From assembly GCA_050305935.1 (NCBI GenBank), contig JBNLGG010000003.1:1-64000 (forward strand): a stretch of DNA of 64,000 bases. The letters run 5' to 3'. A program made the translations under genes and the position numbers. Below are positions 1 through 9,050 of the stretch, piece by piece. Positions within the stretch are counted from its first letter, which is position 1, and each line of letters opens with the position of its first letter. The DNA is from CAJXNP01 sp050305935. GTDB taxonomy: Bacteria > Bacteroidota > Bacteroidia > Cytophagales > Cyclobacteriaceae. Below the pieces are notes generated by a model, which was not told the origin of the DNA, ran no database searches, and saw only the letters and a list, made by a program, of their open reading frames with translations.

Positions 1-1
1 G

Positions 2-1237
2 GGGGAAGATGCCATTAGCAAAAACCTGTTGATCCACTTTTTGGTGTCGCTGGGTGCTACCATCCTTATTATTGTGTTTTTTATACGCTTAAACTTCACT
101 ATAGAAAACTACCTGCACAACAACGAAATCTACCTGAACAAGGTGATGGAAGAGCTGGAAGCAAGCAAGCAGCGCCTGGAATTGGCCTTTAAGGGGTCAA
201 ATGCCGGGCTGTATGACTGGGATGTAAAGAATAATAATATTTACCACTCACCCATATGGAAGAATATGCTGGGCTACGATGAACATGAATTGGAAGATTT
301 TACGATTGAGAAATTCATCGATTTTACCCATCCCGAAGACAAAGAGCGCATCAAGAGAAAGATCGAGGACCTGTTGTCTAAAAAATCCCGGTATGTAGAG
401 GAGGTACGGCTTCAAACAAAAGAAGGAGGCTACCGATGGTACATGGATTCAGGGCTGGCTGTGTGGGACGATGCTGGCGAACCTGTTCGGATGGTAGGGT
501 CGATTATTGACATCACAGAAATGAAGGAAGCAGAGGAGCGCATTACCCAGCAAAATAAAATGCTTGAAAAGACCAACGCCGAGCTGGATCAATTTGTGTA
601 CAGCACGAGCCACGATTTGAGAGCGCCGCTGATGTCTATCCTTGGGCTGATTGATTTGGCTAAAGTAACCGAAAACCGCGAGGAGTTGATTTCCTTTTTA
701 GACCTGATGTCAAACCGGGTAAACCGTCTTGATGAGTTTATAGGCGAGATCATCGATTTTTCCAGGAATTCGCGGCTGGAAGTGGTAATGGAAGAGATTG
801 ACCTTTTTGATCTGGTGAACGAAATCATCAAAGACCTTCAGTTCATTGAACATTCAGAAAAAATTGCGGTGCTGATGGAGATGAACAAAGGTTTTTTGAT
901 CAAAACCGATAAAAAGCGGATCCAGACCATCCTTCGAAACCTGATTTCTAACGCGTTCAAATACCACAATTATTTGAAGGACGATCCATACATCATTGTT
1001 TCTGTCAGGAAAAGCGATGCTAAAGTCACCATTGCCATCACAGACAATGGGGATGGGATCAGTGAAGAAAAACAGGAGCATATCTTTGAAATGTTCTACC
1101 GTGGTTCTGACAAGTCCAAAGGCTCCGGATTGGGTCTGTACATTGCCAAAGAAATGACAGAAAAACTCTCCGGCAGCTTATTACTCAAAAGCACCTACGG
1201 AGAGGGCTCAGAATTTATCGTCGAGCTTTCACAATAA
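2..1237 (+). CDS. PAS-domain sensor histidine kinase, 5' end cut by window edge
   Basis: Membrane-bound two-component sensor kinase that would autophosphorylate on histidine and pass phosphate to an unseen response regulator. The frame stays open to base 2 without a stop, so the N-terminus (probably an extracellular sensor) lies outside the window; a TTG at 29 is probably not the real start. Visible order: one transmembrane helix, a short coiled coil, a PAS/PAC domain, then a HisKA domain with H-box SHDLRAPL, and an ATPase domain with N-box (NLISNAFKYH), G1 (DNGDGIS), F-box (FEMFYRG) and G2 (GSGLGLYIAKE). All kinase motifs look intact. It ends 3 bases from the convergent gene at 1241. The family call is secure; the signal sensed is unknown. 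Confidence 0.93.
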   Translation, partial: GEDAISKNLLIHFLVSLGATILIIVFFIRLNFTIENYLHNNEIYLNKVMEELEASKQRLELAFKGSNAGLYDWDVKNNNIYHSPIWKNMLGYDEHELEDFTIEKFIDFTHPEDKERIKRKIEDLLSKKSRYVEEVRLQTKEGGYRWYMDSGLAVWDDAGEPVRMVGSIIDITEMKEAEERITQQNKMLEKTNAELDQFVYSTSHDLRAPLMSILGLIDLAKVTENREELISFLDLMSNRVNRLDEFIGEIIDFSRNSRLEVVMEEIDLFDLVNEIIKDLQFIEHSEKIAVLMEMNKGFLIKTDKKRIQTILRNLISNAFKYHNYLKDDPYIIVSVRKSDAKVTIAITDNGDGISEEKQEHIFEMFYRGSDKSKGSGLGLYIAKEMTEKLSGSLLLKSTYGEGSEFIVELSQ

Positions 1238-1240
1238 TGT

Positions 1241-1831
1241 TTATTCAGACAAGGCCATAACCATGTCGCTGATCTTGATTTTTTCGACGGGTTTGTAAAT
1301 GTGGACGTTCCTGATCTGTTTCTCCCTCGCGCTGAAGGTAACGCCTTTGGTAAAGTAGTGATAGGTGTCAAGGATTAAATAATCTTCCTCCACATACAGG
1401 TCTTCATTGCCCATTACCGACTTCATTTCACTTGTGTTTTGCCAATACCTGATGTTGTTGCCGATGGTCACATCTTCACAAATGGAATGATAATATTCAG
1501 GGAAACTGGTGGTTTTGATCTGCACCACTTTGTCATCTTTAAAAAAGATATATTGGATTGGCAGGGTGAGCAAATATTCATATTTGATGTAGTGGTCGAA
1601 GCCAATCAGGCATTCCAACGCTTCTTTAGGATCCCTGTCGAAAAGCTCGTCTGCCAGATATACATTGTACGACTTCTTTTTGCCAAAGCCGATTTTTTGC
1701 TGAACGGATTCCAGGTTATCACCTATTTTGATCTCGTTAAAACCCAGCCCGGGTAAGAGCTGAATGTTCTTATCTTCAGATTCCAGGGGAACAAAAAAAA
1801 CTACTAGAAACAGGGCAATTAGATTTTTCAT
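1241..1831 (-). CDS. exported protein of unknown function
   Basis: 196-residue protein that I do not recognise. The first ~17 residues (MKNLIALFLVVFFVPLE) look like a signal peptide without a lipobox Cys, so it is probably periplasmic. The mature part is rich in aromatic residues and charged beta-strand-like segments, with a repeated Y-H-Y/Y-H-S flavour. ATG start at 1831. It converges on the sensor kinase (3-base gap) and lies 64 bases downstream of the small gene at 1896-2216, with which it may be cotranscribed. No catalytic motif is visible. Confidence 0.6.
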   Translation of the reverse strand: MKNLIALFLVVFFVPLESEDKNIQLLPGLGFNEIKIGDNLESVQQKIGFGKKKSYNVYLADELFDRDPKEALECLIGFDHYIKYEYLLTLPIQYIFFKDDKVVQIKTTSFPEYYHSICEDVTIGNNIRYWQNTSEMKSVMGNEDLYVEEDYLILDTYHYFTKGVTFSAREKQIRNVHIYKPVEKIKISDMVMALSE

Positions 1832-1895
1832 GTTTGATTAATTTATCTCAAAAATAATCGAAACAGGCAGAATTGGAAGAAATGTGGTTTCAATT

Positions 1896-2216
1896 TTAAT
1901 TTGACCTGTATTTCTTTCTGGTTTCTACTTTTTGAAGTTCCCGGTTGATAATCAATTCTGTAAATTTTTTGGCCATCTGGGAGGGTTCGGTTAAGGAAAG
2001 TACATTTCTCGTCGATTCTTCCGAAATATCTATTCGATACAAAACATGCAAAAGCCTCTGAAGGTCCTGGTTTAGCAGCATCTGTATTTCTTTTTCCAGC
2101 CACTCAGTTACTGCTTTGAAATTGGCAAATTCCTTTTCCGATCGTTTTTCCAGGCCAAAGTCTTTTCCACATAAAAAGACTAAATCATCGATGTCTTTTG
2201 AAGATAAATTGTTCAT
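1896..2216 (-). CDS. small cytoplasmic protein of unknown function
   Basis: 106 residues, charged and mostly alpha-helical by eye, with no signal peptide or membrane helix. Leu/Glu spacing around residues 35-60 suggests a helical bundle. It starts with ATG at 2216 and is transcribed divergently from the large MBL/cNMP gene at 2294; the 77-base gap must hold both promoters. No family recognised. Divergent pairing with a signalling protein hints at a related role, but that is only context. Confidence 0.5.
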   Translation of the reverse strand: MNNLSSKDIDDLVFLCGKDFGLEKRSEKEFANFKAVTEWLEKEIQMLLNQDLQRLLHVLYRIDISEESTRNVLSLTEPSQMAKKFTELIINRELQKVETRKKYRSN

Positions 2217-2293
2217 TTGCTCACAATTAAAAATTTGAAAATGGGTTTTTCAATTAATTATTCAAAAGTTAACTTGGCCGAAGATTAAATTCC

Positions 2294-5200
2294 ATGTCGC
2301 AGATCCACAAAACCAAACTTACTGCCGGTTTATATACAGTAGAAATTAAGGATGCTGATCTGTTGATCTGTTGTGGATGCCCACCTGATACGATTAAATA
2401 CCTGAGGAAATCCGGGTATCTTCAGAAAGATATTCCACATTCTTTTCCCAATGCAATGCTTCTGGCGGACACCTTTGTTCAAAGGGGGAGGCTTAGCAAC
2501 TTTGCGGAGTTCCCTATCATGGAGTTATTGTATAACCAGGGGATGATACGGAATGCAGGGAAAGGGAAAGATTTGCCACTTTTGATAGGAACGGAAGAAA
2601 TTGTTGATGCCCAGGCAAACTATCTGTGCCGCGGCAACTATGGGTACTACACCACGGAGGAAATGAAAGAGGCAGGGCTCGATGATGCTTCCATCCAAAA
2701 ATGCTGGAACATAAAGCTCTTTTTTTCTGACAATAAGATATTTGGCCCCGATGACTTATGTTTGAAGTTAAAAGTTGGCCGTGAAAAGGTGGAGATCAAA
2801 AATAAGGTGTTTATCAGCAGGGCCAACCCCGGCCAGTTTTTAATCGAGTTTAATGACGAATCCTGTATCGTTGATTTTAACCCTGGGAAAAACGGCGAAA
2901 GGGAGCTTCCATATAAATTGAATGATTACCAGCTAACTTTTTCTGACTTTGCCGTCATCCACAACGGTGAGGGGAATGGTTGGGAACCCGAAAATCCCTG
3001 TATGGGCGGTCTCATCATGTTTAAAGGGAAGGTATATGCCGTGGACGTTGGTCCGGGTTTTATGGATAATGTCAATCACCTTGGCCTGGATGTGCAGGAT
3101 ATTGAAGGACTGTTCCTTACCCACATCCATGATGACCATTTTGCCGGGATCACTGATCTGCTGAAGTCAACCAGAAAAATACCCTTGTATACTTCCAGGC
3201 TGGTCAGGATTACAGCGCAGAAGAAATTTTCCGAATTATTGAATTTAAAAAGCGAAGCCTTTCATCTTTATTTTGATTGTCGCGATCTGGAATTAGATCA
3301 GTGGAATGACGTGGATGGTTTACTTGTGAAGCCATTCTTCTCACCTCACCCGGTCGAAACGAATGCGTTTATTTTTAAGGTGACGGAAGGTGGTAAAGAT
3401 TACAAGTACGCGCACCTCGCAGACACATTTAGCATCGGCGACCTTTATATTTTACATCAGCGAGGGATTCTTGACAGGACCGAATTAAATTCTATTATTT
3501 CCAATTACCAGGAAGGTTGTACCCTCAAAAAAGTAGACGTAGGTGGTGGAGCCATTCATGGTGACAAGACGGATTATCTCGAAGATACATCAGATAAAAT
3601 TGTTTTTTCCCATAACAAATTCCCTTCCGTGTACTCGAATAAAAAAGAAGTGCAGCAGCCTTCCTTCGGTCTGTGTGATGTTTTGCTACAGGGGGATGAG
3701 GGCCAGCTATTACAGCAAAATTTTGTGGGCATCATACAGCATCATTTTCCGGATTTATCAAAGGAGGATGCGGGGGAATTGTTTGCAAAAGGTGAGCTGG
3801 TAAAGTTGGCTCGAAATAAGATCCTTGAGGTACATGAGGGGAGAATAGCAGTGATCCTTCATGGGAATTTTTGCAGGCCTAATGTAAGATTTCCAGAGAA
3901 AAAACTTTATGAACGTTCGTACATCCTTGGGTTTATTTATTTGTTTGATGATGGTTTTGGGGAATTTTTGGTCAATACCTCCTTTGCATCAGTTCTGCTT
4001 TTTGATAAAAAGACTTTTTCGGCTGCGATTCAACACCTGGATTCGTGGAGGTATATTGAAGAGCATAAAGACGAAGTCAGGACACTAGCGAATTCAGAAC
4101 TATTTGCACATGCACTTTCCTCGGAGGCGGTATTTGATTTGATTCAACATGCGCAAGAAGAAGACGTTGATCAGATGAACAGCTTTGATGCCCATACGAT
4201 CAAAGACCTTTTCTTTTTGAACGAAGGAAGGGTGAGGGTATTAAAATCAGGAATCGAAATTGGACAGTTAAATAAGGGGGATTTTTTTGGTGGAAACCGT
4301 TTGTTTAAGTTTTTCAATAAAGAATCTAACCTGGAATATCAGATTGACAAATCCAGCAAGCTGCTTCGAGTCAAGGAAGAATTTTTTAGCAAAGTGCCCC
4401 TGGTAAATTGGATGATCTACGAGGAGATCACATTAAATGAATTTCATAAATCGGAGTATATTACACCTATGCAGGAAGAATTGATAGAAGCGTTAAATAA
4501 AAGTGATCTTTTTAGGGTACTGGATGCGGAAGCCCAATTGAATGTTGCCAAGGTAGTTCATCGCGTCACAGTGAAAGCGGGTCAAGCAATTGTGAAAGAA
4601 GGCGAGGCAAGTGATCGCTTATTCTTGATCGTCAATGGAATAGGTGTGGTGAAAAAAGGATTAGCCAATGAACCCGAAAAAATCCTCGCTTATTTGATGC
4701 CCGGTAACACATTTGGTGAAGTGGGCATTTTAGAACATAAGCCAAGGTCTGCTACGGTGAGCGCATTGACCGATGCTGAATTGATTGAAATACCGAGCGA
4801 GCTCTTTGAAGATTTATTGATGAAGTTTCCAAAGCTTGGGATTGAGCTGGCTAAAATGCTGGGATATTACCTCACGCAAACCAATAACCGAATCACTCGA
4901 GGAAATAAAGACAATCACTTAATTGCGGTTTTTAAAATTGGTAAGTGTAAGTCCGGGCTGGCATTTAGTCATTCCATTGCCGAGCAGATAGCGGAGCAAA
5001 CCGGCCATAAGTCGGTGTACATACATTACGAGGGGCAGCAAACCTCGGGGAAACTGACTAGCCAGTTCAAATTCGATTCCGAAACAAACAATTACGATAT
5101 TTTAACCAACTGGTCGGAATTGAACTTTCCGGTTGATTCACGGATAAGCATGACAGCCGACAGGCTTTTAAACACCTATGATAACCTGATCATTTATTTT

Positions 5201-5797
5201 GAAACCTTACCCCAGGAAAATCTTTCCATTATTCTGGAAAACGTCAATCAGGCGATTATTATTTCTGATAAAAACAGTTGGGAGGAGGCAGTTACCTGGC
5301 GGGAGCATCTTATGAGGCAGATCAGTCATCGTAACGTGGAGTTTTTCATGCTAACAGAAGAAAAGATCGATAAGGTAAAGGAAGAGAATATATACCGGTT
5401 TCCTGAAAGGTCGGTGTCTTCAGATGGCCTTTTAGGTTTTGATAAAACTGTCAGGTTAATTGCCGACCGGCTGGAAAGAAACAATAGGGTAGGCATCTTT
5501 ATCCCAACAACCATAGACGTTAATCAGAAACTTGATACCTCTGAATTTGTGAATGATACGCTGGCCTTTTTGGGCAAAACATTTGGGGGTGCCACATCGG
5601 AGGAAGCCATCGGTGTGTGGAACAGCAAGGACATCGGTATCGTGGACGAAAAGGTTTTTATTGTGCATTCCTACACTACTGCTAAAATGCTACGGGAAAA
5701 CCTGAATCAAGTGGTGGACTATGTAAAGTCGATGAAGGGAAAGCTGAAGCAAGAGTCTATGGCGCTTGAGATTAATAAGAGACTGACGTTGATATAA
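2294..5797 (+). CDS. large MBL-fold hydrolase with cyclic-nucleotide-binding domains
   Basis: 1167-residue cytoplasmic multidomain protein. After a ~200-residue N-terminal region of unknown fold comes a metallo-beta-lactamase-fold domain: HxHxDH as THIHDDH near residue 276, with later candidate metal ligands in FSPHPVE, AHLADTF and GGAIHGD, so a binuclear metal hydrolase is plausible. A degenerate cNMP-type beta barrel follows (~616-700), then a well-conserved cNMP-binding domain (~760-860) whose phosphate-binding cassette GEVGILEHKPRSATV keeps the Glu and Arg expected for cAMP/cGMP contact. The ~300-residue C-terminal part begins with a nucleotide-binding-like segment (near 876) recalling the linker after cNMP domains in NTE/patatin proteins, but no patatin lipase domain follows. 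Substrate unknown. ATG start; a hairpin terminator follows. Confidence 0.85.
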   Translation: MSQIHKTKLTAGLYTVEIKDADLLICCGCPPDTIKYLRKSGYLQKDIPHSFPNAMLLADTFVQRGRLSNFAEFPIMELLYNQGMIRNAGKGKDLPLLIGTEEIVDAQANYLCRGNYGYYTTEEMKEAGLDDASIQKCWNIKLFFSDNKIFGPDDLCLKLKVGREKVEIKNKVFISRANPGQFLIEFNDESCIVDFNPGKNGERELPYKLNDYQLTFSDFAVIHNGEGNGWEPENPCMGGLIMFKGKVYAVDVGPGFMDNVNHLGLDVQDIEGLFLTHIHDDHFAGITDLLKSTRKIPLYTSRLVRITAQKKFSELLNLKSEAFHLYFDCRDLELDQWNDVDGLLVKPFFSPHPVETNAFIFKVTEGGKDYKYAHLADTFSIGDLYILHQRGILDRTELNSIISNYQEGCTLKKVDVGGGAIHGDKTDYLEDTSDKIVFSHNKFPSVYSNKKEVQQPSFGLCDVLLQGDEGQLLQQNFVGIIQHHFPDLSKEDAGELFAKGELVKLARNKILEVHEGRIAVILHGNFCRPNVRFPEKKLYERSYILGFIYLFDDGFGEFLVNTSFASVLLFDKKTFSAAIQHLDSWRYIEEHKDEVRTLANSELFAHALSSEAVFDLIQHAQEEDVDQMNSFDAHTIKDLFFLNEGRVRVLKSGIEIGQLNKGDFFGGNRLFKFFNKESNLEYQIDKSSKLLRVKEEFFSKVPLVNWMIYEEITLNEFHKSEYITPMQEELIEALNKSDLFRVLDAEAQLNVAKVVHRVTVKAGQAIVKEGEASDRLFLIVNGIGVVKKGLANEPEKILAYLMPGNTFGEVGILEHKPRSATVSALTDAELIEIPSELFEDLLMKFPKLGIELAKMLGYYLTQTNNRITRGNKDNHLIAVFKIGKCKSGLAFSHSIAEQIAEQTGHKSVYIHYEGQQTSGKLTSQFKFDSETNNYDILTNWSELNFPVDSRISMTADRLLNTYDNLIIYFETLPQENLSIILENVNQAIIISDKNSWEEAVTWREHLMRQISHRNVEFFMLTEEKIDKVKEENIYRFPERSVSSDGLLGFDKTVRLIADRLERNNRVGIFIPTTIDVNQKLDTSEFVNDTLAFLGKTFGGATSEEAIGVWNSKDIGIVDEKVFIVHSYTTAKMLRENLNQVVDYVKSMKGKLKQESMALEINKRLTLI

Positions 5798-5801
5798 TAA
5801 A

Positions 5802-5825
5802 AAAGGCGCCCACTTGAGCGCCTTT
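5802..5825. terminator. bidirectional rho-independent terminator
   Basis: Eight-base stem AAAGGCGC / GCGCCTTT around the loop CCACTTGA. A-rich sequence on the left and T-rich sequence on the right give a U-tract on either strand. It sits between two convergent genes (ends at 5797 and 5847), so it can end both transcripts. Confidence 0.85.
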
Positions 5826-5846
5826 GATTTTATCTTTATTGATTTT

Positions 5847-6668
5847 TTATCGCCGTCTCCTAAATTCGGAACACTTATCGGCATAAATATCATTTTTGAC
5901 AATTGTGAGGACCGCTTCCAGTTCGTCTACGGCTTTTCCAACAATTACCTCCCTGTTATTCTCTGAGTCCATTCTTTTGATTTCGCCATCCCTGATCCAG
6001 GTATATTCTTTGTTTCCCGACGAAATATAGTAAAGGCCACCCTGTCCTTTGTTGATTTCAAATTCATCAATTTCCCTTGAATAGGCATTGCCTGCCGGAA
6101 CCGTAGTTTTTGTCATATAGTTGCCTGTTGATGCGGCAAAAACTTCACAGGCACATTGGCCAACATTAAGCTCTTCTTCCAGGTTTACCACATTGAAATT
6201 GATAATCTTCCAACCTTTTTCGAAATACCTCAAAACAAAGGTAGTGGCTTCAACACCTTTTCGTTGTACTACATTTCCTTTTTTGTATTCATAGGATATA
6301 TCGCAAACTACCACTGCCGACTTTCCCCGGAAGTTGGTTTTGAGTATTTTATTTATTTTGTAGGTAATGCTTAAATCTTTTTGTTGTGCCACGTCGACCG
6401 CATACGCTTCGAAATCACTGTATGTGCTTCTTACCAAGCCAAAATTGTCAGCAACGCTGGAGTTGATGATGGTCGAAAAAAGATCTTTGGACAGAAAACC
6501 AAGCAGTACTTTTGTGTCTTTAGATTTTGGAAGGTTTTCATACGCAGATGCAAACTTTGTCACGGTTTGTTCGGCCCCTTCTTTGGTAGCCTGCGCGTTA
6601 ACGATCGATGCATTAAAAACAAGGGTGAATGCAATTAACAACCCTCCTGTGATACGATGTATGTTCAT
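5847..6668 (-). CDS. secreted protein of unknown function
   Basis: 273 residues with a clear signal peptide (MNIHRITGGLLIAFTLVFNASIVNAQ), so periplasmic or surface-exposed. The first half, with residues such as AYENLPKSKD and conserved-looking YxxN segments, may form an NTF2- or SnoaL-like fold, judged only from helix and strand pattern. A cysteine pair occurs in a GQCACEVFA segment. The C-terminus ends in basic residues (FRRRR). ATG start at 6668, with the 160-base spacer before the divergent gene at 6852 available for promoters. No named family recognised. Confidence 0.6.
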   Translation of the reverse strand: MNIHRITGGLLIAFTLVFNASIVNAQATKEGAEQTVTKFASAYENLPKSKDTKVLLGFLSKDLFSTIINSSVADNFGLVRSTYSDFEAYAVDVAQQKDLSITYKINKILKTNFRGKSAVVVCDISYEYKKGNVVQRKGVEATTFVLRYFEKGWKIINFNVVNLEEELNVGQCACEVFAASTGNYMTKTTVPAGNAYSREIDEFEINKGQGGLYYISSGNKEYTWIRDGEIKRMDSENNREVIVGKAVDELEAVLTIVKNDIYADKCSEFRRRR

Positions 6669-6851
6669 TTTACTTTATGTTTTTCTGTTTAGATTGTTAA
6701 ACAATATAATAATGAATAGGCAAAATATGTGATTTACCAGATTAAAAATAGCCCAAAAACATAATTTTTTTACCTGTGGCAAATTACTTAATGTAATATT
6801 TCAGAGACAATCAACTATTTTTTATTATTGCCACTTAACGAAAACAGATCA

Positions 6852-7322
6852 ATGGATAAACTAGATTCTTTAAACCAGGTAGCAGAATTTCACCGGACCT
6901 TCCATCACCCTATTGTTGGCAATCCCGCCATTCCTTCTGAAAAGCGATGCCAGCTTCGGGTGGAACTGATCAGTGAGGAATTAAAAGAGCTGGAACAAGC
7001 CATTGCTGACAAAGATATTGTGGAAATTGCCGATGCCTTGTGTGATATTCAGTATGTGCTCAGTGGTGCGGTGTTGGAGTTTGGCCTGGGGAAAAAATTC
7101 CGGGAGTTATTCGACGAAGTGCAGCGATCCAACATGAGTAAATCCTGCAAAACGGAAGAAGAAGCAAAGCAGACTGTGGCGTTTTATCAAAAAGAAAAAG
7201 ACACCGAATGCTACTATAAGGAATCAGATGGTCATTTTCTGGTTTTTCGCAAGGCGGATAATAAGACCCTGAAATCAATTAATTATTCACCGGCCAACCT
7301 CAAAGCGATTATCGAGCGTTAA
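6852..7322 (+). CDS. MazG-like all-alpha NTP pyrophosphohydrolase
   Basis: 156-residue predicted nucleoside/phosphoribosyl-ATP pyrophosphohydrolase of the all-alpha NTP-PPase superfamily. The Mg-binding signature is visible as EELKELEQAI followed by EIADALCDIQY (ExxE then ExxDAxxD). Members hydrolyse NTPs to NMP plus PPi, often for housecleaning. The ATG at 6852 is preferred over an in-frame TTG at 6828 because the extra residues carry no conserved feature. Its stop overlaps the stop of the convergent HD-PycTM gene by 4 bases. The exact substrate cannot be told from sequence. Confidence 0.85.
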   Translation: MDKLDSLNQVAEFHRTFHHPIVGNPAIPSEKRCQLRVELISEELKELEQAIADKDIVEIADALCDIQYVLSGAVLEFGLGKKFRELFDEVQRSNMSKSCKTEEEAKQTVAFYQKEKDTECYYKESDGHFLVFRKADNKTLKSINYSPANLKAIIER

Positions 7323-8557
7323 TAAACGGCGGATTTTAGGTACAAATAATTTGCGGCAAGGAAAAGGAGGACGGAGGCGATAAGTCCAAACATAAAAATA
7401 TTAAAGGCTGTTCGAAGGAAGCGATATTTTTTTCCCAGCACCTTCCCATTAAAATAGATGTCGTCAATCAGGGAAGCATAAAGATATTTCGAGTCTTTCA
7501 TGGTTTCCTGCATGCCATACTGGTACTCTTCCCGGGTCATTTTGTGGAAATTGCCGAAGAAAAGAAGATTGACTTTGCGCTTTTTAATGTCTTCGCTGGT
7601 AAAACGGCCCTTTGTCACATTAGGTCTGGTAGCAAGGATGCTAAAGACAATAGTGATCATGTTGATGGCGACTGTAAAAGACGTTGGCAGGATCAGGTGC
7701 GTATTAGTATCAAGCTTGCTAAAGAGAGAGCCGATTAAAATAGAAATAATAATCGCGTTCACCGAAATGAGGATGTTGGCTTTATTGTCCGCCATCGAGC
7801 TAAGGTCAATGTGATTTCGGCTTGTGAGCCTGAACATGGTTTCAATGCCCCGTTCCGGTTTTGCTTCCGCTTTTTTAAGCTTTTTCTTAAGCTCTTTGAG
7901 TTCCTCCTTGTTGATGCCCATTTCATTCATCAGGGTGAATTCCCGTTCCTTCTCAATCTTCTTGATAAGCTTTTCCTGCTTTTTTAAGTTTTTTCGCTTT
8001 AGGTTTTCAAGGTCGGATTGACCATAGCTGGTATAAAATGACTGTTGGGTGAGAAAGCGGAGGTTTTCCTGATGCCATTCGTAGTCTGTATATTTCTTTT
8101 CAAGCACTTTCTCCCATTCTTTTCGCAATAACTCCAACTGATCAAAATAATCCGAATGGCAGAGATGTGTCATGTCTGCATCACACAGTACTTCTTCACA
8201 AACCGTTTCCGGTTTCTCCCTCAGGTGTGTTGATCTGATACAGCTTTTGACACGCTCTATTTTGGAGGTTTCAAATTCTTCCTGTGTTAAAAAATCTTCG
8301 GCAATGCGGCAACTGTGCGCCTCATGGTCTTCATAAGATACCGAAAATCCAGTGTCGTGAAACCAGGCGGCAATAGTAGACACTTCCAGTTGATCTTCAT
8401 TTATAGCAATATTTTTTCCAATTTCTTCCACTGCGTTTACTACTTCCCTGGTGTGATGGATATTGTGAAAAGTGAATTTTTTCGGGAGAGATTCCAGGAT
8501 GGAAGTGCAGTACGTCGATACTTTTTTTAGGAGGTCGGTTGTGATAGTTTCGCTCAT
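7319..8557 (-). CDS. HD-domain phosphohydrolase fused to Pycsar-type membrane effector (PycTM)
   Basis: 412-residue fusion. Residues ~30-135 form an HD domain with the metal-ligand pattern HNIHHT, FHD (67-68), DHEAHS and DAD (126-128), expected to hydrolyse nucleotides or cyclic nucleotides. A charged coiled coil (~185-235) leads to a C-terminal domain with the motif RNHxDLSxMADNKA (247-260) and about three transmembrane helices, resembling the PycTM effector domain of Pycsar anti-phage systems. In known Pycsar a cyclic-nucleotide signal makes the effector disrupt the membrane. No uridylate/cytidylate cyclase is adjacent; the window's class III cyclases lie more than 30 kb away. ATG at 8557 is preceded by GGGGAGA, a good ribosome site. 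Immunity is inference, but the domain match is strong. Confidence 0.85.
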   Translation of the reverse strand: MSETITTDLLKKVSTYCTSILESLPKKFTFHNIHHTREVVNAVEEIGKNIAINEDQLEVSTIAAWFHDTGFSVSYEDHEAHSCRIAEDFLTQEEFETSKIERVKSCIRSTHLREKPETVCEEVLCDADMTHLCHSDYFDQLELLRKEWEKVLEKKYTDYEWHQENLRFLTQQSFYTSYGQSDLENLKRKNLKKQEKLIKKIEKEREFTLMNEMGINKEELKELKKKLKKAEAKPERGIETMFRLTSRNHIDLSSMADNKANILISVNAIIISILIGSLFSKLDTNTHLILPTSFTVAINMITIVFSILATRPNVTKGRFTSEDIKKRKVNLLFFGNFHKMTREEYQYGMQETMKDSKYLYASLIDDIYFNGKVLGKKYRFLRTAFNIFMFGLIASVLLFLAANYLYLKSAVY

Positions 8558-8693
8558 TATTTCTCCCCGTTGTTATAAAAATTATTATTTTTCAGAATGA
8601 TTGTAAAAGATAAATTTAATAAGAAACTAAATATAGTTAATAGATACCACAATCGTAATATGTAAAAATGTATCACCAGCCCATTTTTTTACC

Positions 8694-9050
8694 ATGGAAA
8701 AAGCGTGCCTTCATTGTGGCGACAAAGTAATAGGAAGAGCCGACAAGAAATTTTGTTCAGACCAGTGCCGTTCACAGTACAACAATTCGCACCAAACGGA
8801 AGACAATACCTTGATCAGAAGCGTAGTGAACACCCTGAAAAAAAACAGGAAGATTCTGGCTACTTTAAATCCCAGAGGCAAGGCCAAAGTCCGAAGGTCC
8901 GAGCTTTTAAACCGGGGTTTTGACTTCAAATATTTCACGAATATTTACAGGACCAAGACGGGAAATGTCTATTATTTCTGCTTTGATCAGGGTTTTCTTA
9001 AAATTGACGAGGAATACTACGCGCTCGTCGTTCGACAAGAGTTTGTGTGA
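8694..9050 (+). CDS. small zinc-ribbon protein (DUF2116-like)
   Basis: 118-residue protein beginning with a compact treble-clef/Zn-ribbon: CLHCG...FCSDQCR, four cysteines in two CxxC-like knuckles within the first 25 residues. The remainder is basic and helical (VRRSELLNRGFDF), ending in short aromatic beta strands. Similar short proteins are common and conserved in Bacteroidota; the role is unknown, perhaps nucleic-acid binding. Start ATG at 8694. Its stop directly abuts the end of the convergent cytochrome gene at 9051, leaving no room for a terminator. Confidence 0.75.
   Translation: MEKACLHCGDKVIGRADKKFCSDQCRSQYNNSHQTEDNTLIRSVVNTLKKNRKILATLNPRGKAKVRRSELLNRGFDFKYFTNIYRTKTGNVYYFCFDQGFLKIDEEYYALVVRQEFV

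Noticed and set aside
2294..5797. Reading the large protein as a patatin/NTE phospholipase
   Set aside because: No GxSxG lipase motif or Asp of the patatin dyad in the C-terminal region; only the linker-like segment resembles NTE.
6828..6851. TTG-started extension of the MazG-like gene
   Set aside because: The eight extra residues are not family-typical, and the ATG at 6852 gives a normal product.
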